32,036 bases of DNA, taken from NCBI GenBank assembly GCA_049604415.1, contig JBMYTN010000046.1, forward strand, positions 1 through 32,036. The letters are read 5' to 3'. The notes under the pieces were generated by a model that was not told the DNA's origin, searched no databases, and was given only the letters and a program-made list of their open reading frames with translations. Shown here in pieces: positions 15,459 to 22,115 of this stretch (position 1 is its first letter; the number at the start of each line of letters is the position of its first letter). Source of the stretch: JBMYTN01 sp049604415 (GTDB lineage Bacteria; Pseudomonadota; Alphaproteobacteria; Rhodospirillales; Rhodospirillaceae). A program made the translations under genes and the position numbers.

Positions 15459-16349
15459 TCAGGCCGTGCGGCCAAACAGGCCAGCGGGACGGACCATCAG
15501 CACAATGGCCATCAGAACAAAGACCACGGTGTTGGAGGCTTCGGGCCAGAACACCCGGGTTAGGCCTTCAATCACGCCAACCCCCAGACCGGTGACAATG
15601 GAGCCCATGATCGAACCCATGCCGCCGATCACCACCACGGCGAACACCACAATGATCAGGTTCGATCCCATATGCGGGCTGACCTGATAGACCGGGGCGG
15701 CGAGCACCCCGGCGAAGGCGGCCAGAGCAACGCCATAGCCATAGGTGCAGGTGATCAGGAAGGGGACATTGACGCCAAAGGCGCGCAGCAGATCCGGGTT
15801 CTCGGTCCCGGCGCGCAGATAGGCTCCGATTTTGGTGCGTTCGATCACATACCAAGTCAGCAGGCAGACGATCAACGAGGCCACCACAATCCAGCCCCGA
15901 TACCAAGGCAGGAACATAAAGCCCAGATTGACCCCGCCGGACAGTTGTTCCGGGGTGGCATAGGGCTGGCCGGAGACGCCAAAGAAATAAACGAATGAGC
16001 CTTCGAAAATCAGCGCAAAGCCGAAAGTCAGCAACAGGCCGTAGAGGTGGTCGACCTTATAGAGATGCTTCAGGAACACCTTTTCTAAGACAATGCCAAA
16101 GCCGCCAACAATCAGGGGCGCGATCAGCAAAGCCATCCAGTAATCCATACCCACATAGTGCAAGCCCATCCAGGCCACAAACGCACCGAGCATATATTGC
16201 GCACCATGGGAGAAATTGATGATGTTGAGCAGGCCGAAAATCACCGCCAGCCCCAGGGACAGGATGGCGTAGAACGACCCGTTGATCAGCCCGACCAGCA
16301 CCTGACCCATCAGCAGCTGCGGCGGAATGCCGAAGAGTTCCATGAACAT
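15459..16349 (-). CDS. livH: Branched-chain amino acid-type ABC transporter permease LivH
   Basis: A 296-residue permease with the LivH features GLINGSFYAILSLGLAVIFG (about 20-39), NFSHGAQYMLGAF, and a coupling loop containing RAGTENPDLLRAFGVN. It partners LivM. ATG 16349 follows a GGGGGG run by about 11 nt; a second in-frame ATG two codons later is equally possible. Hairpins in the 170-bp gap after the binding-protein gene may lower its expression relative to that gene. Confidence 0.94.
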   Translation of the reverse strand: MFMELFGIPPQLLMGQVLVGLINGSFYAILSLGLAVIFGLLNIINFSHGAQYMLGAFVAWMGLHYVGMDYWMALLIAPLIVGGFGIVLEKVFLKHLYKVDHLYGLLLTFGFALIFEGSFVYFFGVSGQPYATPEQLSGGVNLGFMFLPWYRGWIVVASLIVCLLTWYVIERTKIGAYLRAGTENPDLLRAFGVNVPFLITCTYGYGVALAAFAGVLAAPVYQVSPHMGSNLIIVVFAVVVIGGMGSIMGSIVTGLGVGVIEGLTRVFWPEASNTVVFVLMAIVLMVRPAGLFGRTA

Positions 16350-16443
16350 GGCTTTCTAAGCCCCCCTTTCCATGCCTTGCGGCACCCGGTCTGACCCGCC
16401 ATCGGGCCTTAAAAAATACATTCCGGTTGTGTGGCGCGGTGGA

Positions 16444-16504
16444 CCCGGAGGAGGAGACCCCCTCCGGGCACCATGTCAGATGTCAGCTGGCAGAGACCCA
16501 GCTG
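16444..16504 (-). promoter_or_regulatory. Hairpins between livK and livH
   Basis: On the minus strand after the binding-protein stop come CAGCTGG/CCAGCTG (16484-16504, 7 bp) and then CCCGGAGG/CCTCCGGG (16444-16468, 8 bp, 9-nt loop). CAGCTGGCAG is also directly repeated at 16484-16493 and 16499-16508. No T-tract follows. Intercistronic stem-loops of this kind commonly protect a binding-protein mRNA and attenuate downstream permease expression; that role is inferred. Confidence 0.5.
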
Positions 16505-16519
16505 GCAGCGTGCGCAGAC

Positions 16520-17737
16520 TTATTGCGCATGCGGGCAGGTGCTTTCGGAGATCGGGCCATAGGCCTCTTCACCCGGAATGGCGCGCAGGATCTTGTAGTA
16601 GTCCCACGGACCGGTGGATTCCGCCGGGCTCTTCACCTGGGCCAGATACATTTCGTGGACAAAGCGACCGTCTTTGCGCACGACACCGCCGCGACCGAAG
16701 AAGTCGTCAACCGGGTTTTCCTGCATCCAGGCCACCACGGTTTTGGCTTCGTCAGACCCAGTGGCTTCCACGCCCTTCAGGTAATGGGTGACGGCGGAAT
16801 AGACGCCGGCATGGATCATGGTCGGCTTGTTGCCTTCGCCCATTTTGGCTTCATATTTTTCCGAGAAGGCGCGGGTGGCGTCGTCATAATCCCAGTAGAA
16901 GCCAGTGGTCAGCTGCATGCCTTGGGCCACATCCAGACCCAGGGAGTGCACATCGGTGATGAACACCAGCAGACCGGCCAGGGTTTGACCGGCGGCGACC
17001 ACACCAAACTCATTGGCGGCCTTGATGGCGTTGGTGGTGTCGGCACCGGCATTGGCCAGACCGATCACCTTGGCGCCGGAGGCCTGGGCCTGCAGCACGA
17101 AGGAGGAGAAGTCAGAGGCCGGGAACGGGTGACGCACACCGCCCAGAACCTGACCACCAGCGGCTTCCACCACCTTGGTCACATCGCCTTCCAGGGCGTG
17201 ACCGAAGGCATAGTCAGCGGTCAGGAAGTACCAAGTGTCGCCGCCCTCAGCCACGACAGCCGCGCCGGTGCCATTGGCCAGAGCCTTGGTGGAATAGGCA
17301 TAGTGAATGCCGGTTTCCATGCAATTGTCATTGGTCAGGCTGGACGAGGCCGCACCGGTGATCAGGGTCACCTTGTTCATTTGCTTGGCGACTTCTTGCA
17401 CGGCCAGGGCCACGGAGCTGGTCACCAGCTCAGCAAACACATCGACCCCTTCGGTGTCGGCCCATTCGCGGGCCTTGTTGGCGGCGATGTCGGCTTTGTT
17501 TTGGTGATCGGCGGAGACCAATTCAATCGGCACGCCGCCGATGCTGCCGCCGAAATCTTCGATGGCCATGGTGGCGGCCACGATGGTGCCCTGACCGGAC
17601 AGGTCAGAATAGGTGCCGGACATATCGGTCAGAATGCCGATTTTGACCGCATTGTCAGAGATTTCAGCACTGGCCACACCGGCGGTCAGCGCCAGGGCAG
17701 AGACAGCCCCGATCATCGCATTGCGAAGAGTCTTCAC
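16520..17737 (-). CDS. Liv-type ABC transporter substrate-binding protein
   Basis: A 405-residue periplasmic binding protein (Peripla_BP_6 type). A GTG start at 17737 follows AGGGAGGA by 7 nt. It begins a signal peptide (KTLRNAMIGAVSALALTAG, probable cleavage after VASA, residue 24), whereas the frame's upstream extension has no ribosome-binding site. Mature-protein segments such as KIGILTDMSGTYSDLSG and VELVSADHQNKAD are typical of amino acid, amide or aromatic-acid receptors. It is larger than E. coli LivK. It should capture the ligand for LivHMGF, and its true ligand would identify the whole cluster. Confidence 0.94.
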   Translation of the reverse strand: MKTLRNAMIGAVSALALTAGVASAEISDNAVKIGILTDMSGTYSDLSGQGTIVAATMAIEDFGGSIGGVPIELVSADHQNKADIAANKAREWADTEGVDVFAELVTSSVALAVQEVAKQMNKVTLITGAASSSLTNDNCMETGIHYAYSTKALANGTGAAVVAEGGDTWYFLTADYAFGHALEGDVTKVVEAAGGQVLGGVRHPFPASDFSSFVLQAQASGAKVIGLANAGADTTNAIKAANEFGVVAAGQTLAGLLVFITDVHSLGLDVAQGMQLTTGFYWDYDDATRAFSEKYEAKMGEGNKPTMIHAGVYSAVTHYLKGVEATGSDEAKTVVAWMQENPVDDFFGRGGVVRKDGRFVHEMYLAQVKSPAESTGPWDYYKILRAIPGEEAYGPISESTCPHAQ

Positions 17738-17845
17738 GTCGAAATCCTCCCTATTGTTTTCGACTACTGTTGTTAGGAACGCATCAAGCGAGGCCCAGAG
17801 GGCGGGCATCGCTATCCCGAGGGGTCTGGCGGCATGGGGTGTCCG

Positions 17846-18607
17846 TCAGACGCTGAGATAACTGTCCAGTAGGCTGGATTTTTCTTGCAGTTCTTCGGCC
17901 CAAACCGTTTCGACCACCCGGCCATGTTCAATGACGTAATGGCGGTCGGCGATTGGGGCGGCGAAGCGGAAATTCTGTTCGACCAGCACAATGGTGAAGT
18001 CCCGCTGCTTCAGATCCAGCAGCACTTCTCCCAGCTTTTTGACAATCACCGGGGCCAGGCCTTCGGTGATTTCATCGAGCAGCAACAGATCAGCCCCGGT
18101 GCGCAGGATCCGGGCCATGGCCAGCATTTGCTGCTCGCCACCGGAGAGGCGGGTGCCTTGGCTTTCCCGACGCTCCCATAGGTTCGGGAACATTTCATAG
18201 ATCTGTTCCAGCTCCATGCCGCCGGGCTTGACCACCGGGGGCAGCAGCAGGTTTTCTTCCACCGAGAGGCTGGAGTAAATGCCGCGCTCTTCCGGGCAAT
18301 AGCCCACGCCCAAATGGGCGATGCGGTGGGTCGGCACCGTGGTGGTTTCTTCCCCCTTGATCATGATCGAGCCGGTGCGTTTGGACACCAGACCCATGAT
18401 CGCGCGCAGAATGGTGGTTCGACCGGCACCATTGCGGCCCAGTAGGGTGACCAGCTCGCCTTGGTTGACCGCCAGATCGACCCCATGGAGCACATGGGAC
18501 TCACCATAGAACGCATGGACGTCGCCCAAGCGCAGCTCTTCGGGGCGGCCATCCCCATGGCCATCTTCTCCGGGATGCGGCGTTTTCTTTGCGGTATCAA
18601 GCGGCAT
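17846..18607 (-). CDS. livF: Liv-type ABC transporter ATP-binding protein LivF
   Basis: A 253-residue ATPase. The Walker A reads GRNGAGRTT (57-65), with Arg63 where lysine is usual. The signature LSGGEQQMLAMARIL and Walker B LLLLDEITEGLAP are intact, and the H-loop region reads VLVEQN. The first about 25 residues are a charged tail absent from E. coli LivF. The start overlaps the livG stop by 11 bp and has GGGAG 9 nt upstream inside livG. Arg at the Walker lysine appears, from memory, in some LivF lineages, so I regard the protein as functional rather than decayed. Confidence 0.95.
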   Translation of the reverse strand: MPLDTAKKTPHPGEDGHGDGRPEELRLGDVHAFYGESHVLHGVDLAVNQGELVTLLGRNGAGRTTILRAIMGLVSKRTGSIMIKGEETTTVPTHRIAHLGVGYCPEERGIYSSLSVEENLLLPPVVKPGGMELEQIYEMFPNLWERRESQGTRLSGGEQQMLAMARILRTGADLLLLDEITEGLAPVIVKKLGEVLLDLKQRDFTIVLVEQNFRFAAPIADRHYVIEHGRVVETVWAEELQEKSSLLDSYLSV

Positions 18608-19376
18608 CGTCGGACACTCCCATATAGGCTTCCTTCACGCGGGCATCATTGGAGACGGTCTCGTAATCGCCCTCGGTCAGGATCGCGCCCCGCTGCAGCA
18701 CGGTGATGCGGTCTGACAGGGTGGAGACTACCGAGAGATTGTGCTCGACCATCAGGATGGTCCGGTTTTCGGAGACCCGGCGGACCAGCTCGACCATGCG
18801 TCCGACATCCTCATGGCCCATGCCCTGGGTCGGCTCATCAAGCAGCATCAATTCCGGCTCAAGGGCCAGGGTGGTGGCGATCTCGAGGGCGCGTTTGCGG
18901 CCATAGGGCAGCTCGGCGGTGATTTCTTTAGAGTGGTCCTGCAGGCCGACCTCGGTCAGCAAATGCATCGCGGCGTCATTGAGGCGATTGAGCCGCTTTT
19001 CCGAGCTCCAAAAGGAGATGAAATCGCCAGTCTTGCGTTGCAGGCCGACCCGGACATTTTCCAACACGGTCAAATGCGGAAACACTGCCGAGATCTGGAA
19101 CGAGCGGACCATGCCCATATGGGCGATCTGGACCGGGGTCAGGGCGGTGATGTCGACGCCGTTATAGAGGATCTGGCCCCGGGTGGTCGGCAGGAACTTG
19201 GTCAGCAGATTGAACACCGTGGTCTTGCCAGCCCCGTTCGGACCGATCAGGGCATGGATATCCCCGCGCTTGACCTGCAGGTTCACATCACTGACAGCGG
19301 AGAACCCCTTGAAATCCTTACAGAGGTCTTTGGTCTCCAGGATATAGGGCGTTGTATGGTCGGCCTTTGCGGACAT
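18597..19376 (-). CDS. livG: Liv-type ABC transporter ATP-binding protein LivG
   Basis: A 259-residue ATPase with Walker A GPNGAGKTT (45-53), the LivG-type signature ELPYGRKRALEIATTLA and Walker B LMLLDEPTQGMGHED. The ATG at 19376 (MSAKADH) is chosen because GAGGAG lies about 10 nt upstream; the longer frame would begin at a TTG inside a terminator stem-loop region. It pairs with LivF to energise LivHM. A strong terminator stands between it and the acyl-CoA ligase, so livG may be expressed by read-through or a promoter in the last about 40 bp. Confidence 0.95.
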   Translation of the reverse strand: MSAKADHTTPYILETKDLCKDFKGFSAVSDVNLQVKRGDIHALIGPNGAGKTTVFNLLTKFLPTTRGQILYNGVDITALTPVQIAHMGMVRSFQISAVFPHLTVLENVRVGLQRKTGDFISFWSSEKRLNRLNDAAMHLLTEVGLQDHSKEITAELPYGRKRALEIATTLALEPELMLLDEPTQGMGHEDVGRMVELVRRVSENRTILMVEHNLSVVSTLSDRITVLQRGAILTEGDYETVSNDARVKEAYMGVSDDAA

Positions 19377-19416
19377 CGCACAAGGTCTCCTCGGACCGGG
19401 GGTTGGCTTGGCAGCA

Positions 19417-19468
19417 GGCAAAAAGAGGGGGCGGGTTGACTGTTCTCAAGGACCGTCAGGCCCGCCCC
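19417..19468 (-). terminator. Intra-cluster terminator between acyl-CoA ligase and livG
   Basis: GGGGCGGG (19428-19435) and CCCGCCCC (19461-19468) form an 8-bp stem that may extend inward through TGAC/GTCA. On the minus strand it is followed by CTCTTTTTGCC, a good T-tract. It lies 13 bp after the ligase stop and about 40 bp before the livG start. Confidence 0.85.
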
Positions 19469-19481
19469 AGTCAGGGGAGGT

Positions 19482-21131
19482 TCACATGTCCTTGGCTTGA
19501 CGCCGCAGGACGAATTTTTGGATTTTGCCGGTGGAGGTTTTCGGCAGATCCGTAAAGATGATGGTCTTCGGGATCTTGAACTTGGCCATATGCTCCCGGG
19601 CATAGGCGATCACGTCCTCCTCGGTCATCTCGACGCCGGGCTTTGGCGTGATAAAGGCGCATGGTGTCTCGCCCCATTTGTCATCGGGGCGGGCGACCAC
19701 GGCGACTTCCATCACCCCGGGCATCCGGTAGAGGCAATCTTCGACCTCGATGGAGGAAATGTTTTCCCCGCCGGAGATGATGATGTCCTTGGAGCGGTCC
19801 TTGATCTCGATATAGCCGTCCTCATGCCAGACGGCCAAATCGCCGGTGTGGAACCAACCGCCCTCGAAGCATTCCTCGGTGGCATTGGGGTTCTTCAGAT
19901 AGCCGCGCATGGTGTTGTTGCCGCGCATGAACACCTCGCCAATGCTTTCGCCATCCTTGGGCATCGGCTCCAGGGTTTGCGCATCGGCAACCATCAAGGC
20001 TTCCTGCATATGGCCGCGCACCCCTTGGCGGGCCTTCAGGGCGGCTTTTTCCGGCAAGGATTTGTCATCCCATTTTTCCGGCTGCCAGACGCAGGAGGTC
20101 ACCGGGCCATAGACCTCGGTCAGGCCGTAGACATGGGTGACTTCAATGCCCAGGGCTTCCATGCCCTCAATCACCGCTGCTGGCGGGGCGGCCCCGGCGG
20201 TCATGGCCTTGACCGTGTGGGTGATGCCCTCCTTCAGCTCGTCAGGGGCATTGTTCATCATGTTCAACACGATGGGCGCGCCGCAGAAGAAGCCGACTTT
20301 TTCCGATTTGATCAGGCCGAAAATGGCATCGGCCCGCACATGGCGCAGGCAAACATTGACGCCCGCCAGAACCGCCATGGTCCAGGGGAAGCACCAGCCA
20401 TTGCAGTGGAACATGGGCAGGATCCACAGATAGACCGGGCTCTGTGGCATCTCCCAGCTCAGCACATTGGACACCGCATTCAGGTAGGCCCCGCGATGGT
20501 GATAGACCACGCCCTTGGGATTGCCGGTGGTGCCCGAGGTATAATTCAGGGTGATGGCCTGCCACTCATCCTCTGGGGTCTGCCAAGCATAATCCGGATC
20601 ACCCTCGGCAATGAATTGCTCATAGGTCATGGAGCCCAGCAACTCGCCGCCCTCATAGGACGGATCATCAATATCGACCACCAGGATGTCCCGGGTCACC
20701 AGGGACAGGGCATCCTTGACCACCGGGGAGAATTCCCGGTCGGTGAACAGGATCTTGGTTTCTGCGTGGTCGAGGATGAAGGCCACCGCACCGGGATCAA
20801 GACGGGTATTGATGGCATTGAGCACCGCACCGCACATCGGCACGCCGAAATGGGCTTCGAAGGCTTCAGGGGTGTTGGCGGCCATGAAGGAGATGGTGTC
20901 GCCCTTGCCCATGCCGCGCTTTTCCAGCGCGGAGGCCAATTGGCGGCAGCGGGTATAGGTCTCCGACCAGGTCCGGCGGACCGTGCCATGGACCACGGCC
21001 AAGCGATCCGGGAAGATCGAGGCGGAGCGCTCCATAAAGGTCAGGGGGGTCAGCGGCACATAATTGGCCGCATTCTTGTCCAATGCGAATTCATAAGGAT
21101 TGGTGCCAGCGGGCACACTTGTGGCAGTCAC
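19482..21131 (-). CDS. AMP-forming acyl-CoA ligase (DmdB-like)
   Basis: A 549-residue member of the ANL adenylating family. Visible motifs are YTSGTTGNPKGV (197-208), YGLTEVYGP (335-343), HTGDLAVWHEDGYI (428-441), KDIIISGGENIS (448-459) and the C-terminal catalytic Lys536 in KTSTGKIQK. It activates a carboxylic acid to its CoA thioester through an acyl-adenylate. The overall sequence style resembles methylmercaptopropionate-CoA ligase (DmdB) and medium-chain acyl-CoA synthetases, which overlap in activity. It starts at GTG 21131, with AGGGAGGA about 8 nt upstream. It is the promoter-proximal gene of the ligase-Liv-dehydrogenase cluster, although a terminator follows it. Confidence 0.94.
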   Translation of the reverse strand: MTATSVPAGTNPYEFALDKNAANYVPLTPLTFMERSASIFPDRLAVVHGTVRRTWSETYTRCRQLASALEKRGMGKGDTISFMAANTPEAFEAHFGVPMCGAVLNAINTRLDPGAVAFILDHAETKILFTDREFSPVVKDALSLVTRDILVVDIDDPSYEGGELLGSMTYEQFIAEGDPDYAWQTPEDEWQAITLNYTSGTTGNPKGVVYHHRGAYLNAVSNVLSWEMPQSPVYLWILPMFHCNGWCFPWTMAVLAGVNVCLRHVRADAIFGLIKSEKVGFFCGAPIVLNMMNNAPDELKEGITHTVKAMTAGAAPPAAVIEGMEALGIEVTHVYGLTEVYGPVTSCVWQPEKWDDKSLPEKAALKARQGVRGHMQEALMVADAQTLEPMPKDGESIGEVFMRGNNTMRGYLKNPNATEECFEGGWFHTGDLAVWHEDGYIEIKDRSKDIIISGGENISSIEVEDCLYRMPGVMEVAVVARPDDKWGETPCAFITPKPGVEMTEEDVIAYAREHMAKFKIPKTIIFTDLPKTSTGKIQKFVLRRQAKDM

Positions 21132-21280
21132 CGTTTTGATCCTCCCTGGATTTCGGCGGCTTCTTGTTTGCTCTCGATGGGCCGCTTCAACTCGACCAGA
21201 CAGTGGCCGAGGATGTTTTCATGGGTTTTTCCGGAATGTATCGAATTGTTACGCGGGATGAAGGAGAGGGCAGTTTTGGA

Positions 21281-21305
21281 TTGAGAAATTACAGAAATTC
21301 CTCAA
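21281..21305. promoter_or_regulatory. AT-rich dyad in the gap before the acyl-CoA ligase
   Basis: In the 186-bp gap between the response regulator and the ligase, TTGAG-A-AATT and AATT-C-CTCAA form a near-perfect dyad with one mismatch and a 5-nt centre. The same stretch contains AGAAATT twice with a 9-bp period (21284-21290 and 21293-21299). It could be an operator for the ligase unit or a weak end signal for the regulator gene, whose stop is 13 bp away. Confidence 0.35.
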
Positions 21306-21317
21306 TAGGGCGTTTTC

Positions 21318-22115
21318 CTACATGGCAGCACCTCCGTCATCGGTTCCCGCCATCACGCCATCGCTGTCGACCCAAACAACTTTTGTGGTCAGCACATAGC
21401 CAGCACCATAAACAGTCCTAATCAGCTTTGGCGCTTTGGGGTCCGGCTCGATTTTTTTGCGCAGCCGGGAGACTCGGACATCAATGGATCGGTCAAAGAC
21501 GGGATCGGATTCTCGACCGACCGAGGCCAGCAGGGCATCCCGGGAGAGAATGCGTTTCGGCGCTTTTAGGAAGGCCAGCAACAACCCGGCTTCTGCCGCC
21601 CCCAACTCTTCCAGATCATCGACGGAGTGGGGATCCTGATCTGACAATGCGCTTGGATCGCGCTTTAGTGACAAGGAGGAGGGATCGAAGATCCAACCGG
21701 CAAAATGGGCCACGCGGCTGGTGGCGGCATTGCTGGTCAGCCGGTCGCGGCGGCGGAAAAAGGCGTTGATCCGGGCCACCAGCTCCCGGGGCTCAAACGG
21801 CTTGGAGATGTAATCATCGGCCCCCGTTTCCAGGCCCAACACCCGGTCCGCGGCATCGCGGCGGCCGGTCAGGATGATCACCCCGGTTCTTGGATGATCG
21901 CCTAGGATCCGCACCACCTCCATGCCATCCACATCGGGCAGGCCCAAATCGATCACACAGAGATCGGGCACCCCATCCCGGCGCAAAGCCTTAATGGCAT
22001 CCAAGCCCATGGAGAACACCCGAACCCGATAGCCATGCTCTTCCAAGGCCTGGCGGACCATGCTGCCGATTTCCGGCTCATCCTCGACCACATAAATGCT
22101 GCCAGACACCCGCAT
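21318..22115 (-). CDS. OmpR-family response regulator
   Basis: A 265-residue regulator. The receiver domain (residues about 6-118) has the acidic pair Glu11/Asp12, phosphoacceptor Asp56 (VIDLGLPD), Thr83 and Lys105 (SKPFEPREL). The C-terminal winged helix (about 160-250) ends in DVRVSRLRKKIE and YGAGYVL. The region before the wing carries an extra Ser/Asp/Glu-rich stretch (about 150-170) compared with typical OmpR proteins. Its ATG and the kinase stop share one base (TGATG), so translation is coupled. It is the expected output of the hybrid kinase and may act on the adjacent acid-uptake cluster, which is an inference from position. Confidence 0.95.
   Translation of the reverse strand: MRVSGSIYVVEDEPEIGSMVRQALEEHGYRVRVFSMGLDAIKALRRDGVPDLCVIDLGLPDVDGMEVVRILGDHPRTGVIILTGRRDAADRVLGLETGADDYISKPFEPRELVARINAFFRRRDRLTSNAATSRVAHFAGWIFDPSSLSLKRDPSALSDQDPHSVDDLEELGAAEAGLLLAFLKAPKRILSRDALLASVGRESDPVFDRSIDVRVSRLRKKIEPDPKAPKLIRTVYGAGYVLTTKVVWVDSDGVMAGTDDGGAAM

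Noticed and set aside
18417..18443. livF as a pseudogene because of the Arg in Walker A
   Set aside because: The frame, signature motif, Walker B and H-loop are intact, and similar variants appear to exist in functional LivF lineages.
19497..21284. A 595-codon plus-strand open frame opposite the acyl-CoA ligase
   Set aside because: It is a GC-rich antisense shadow. The minus strand has all ANL motifs and a good ribosome-binding site, while the plus frame has only low-complexity His/Gly/Asp-rich sequence.
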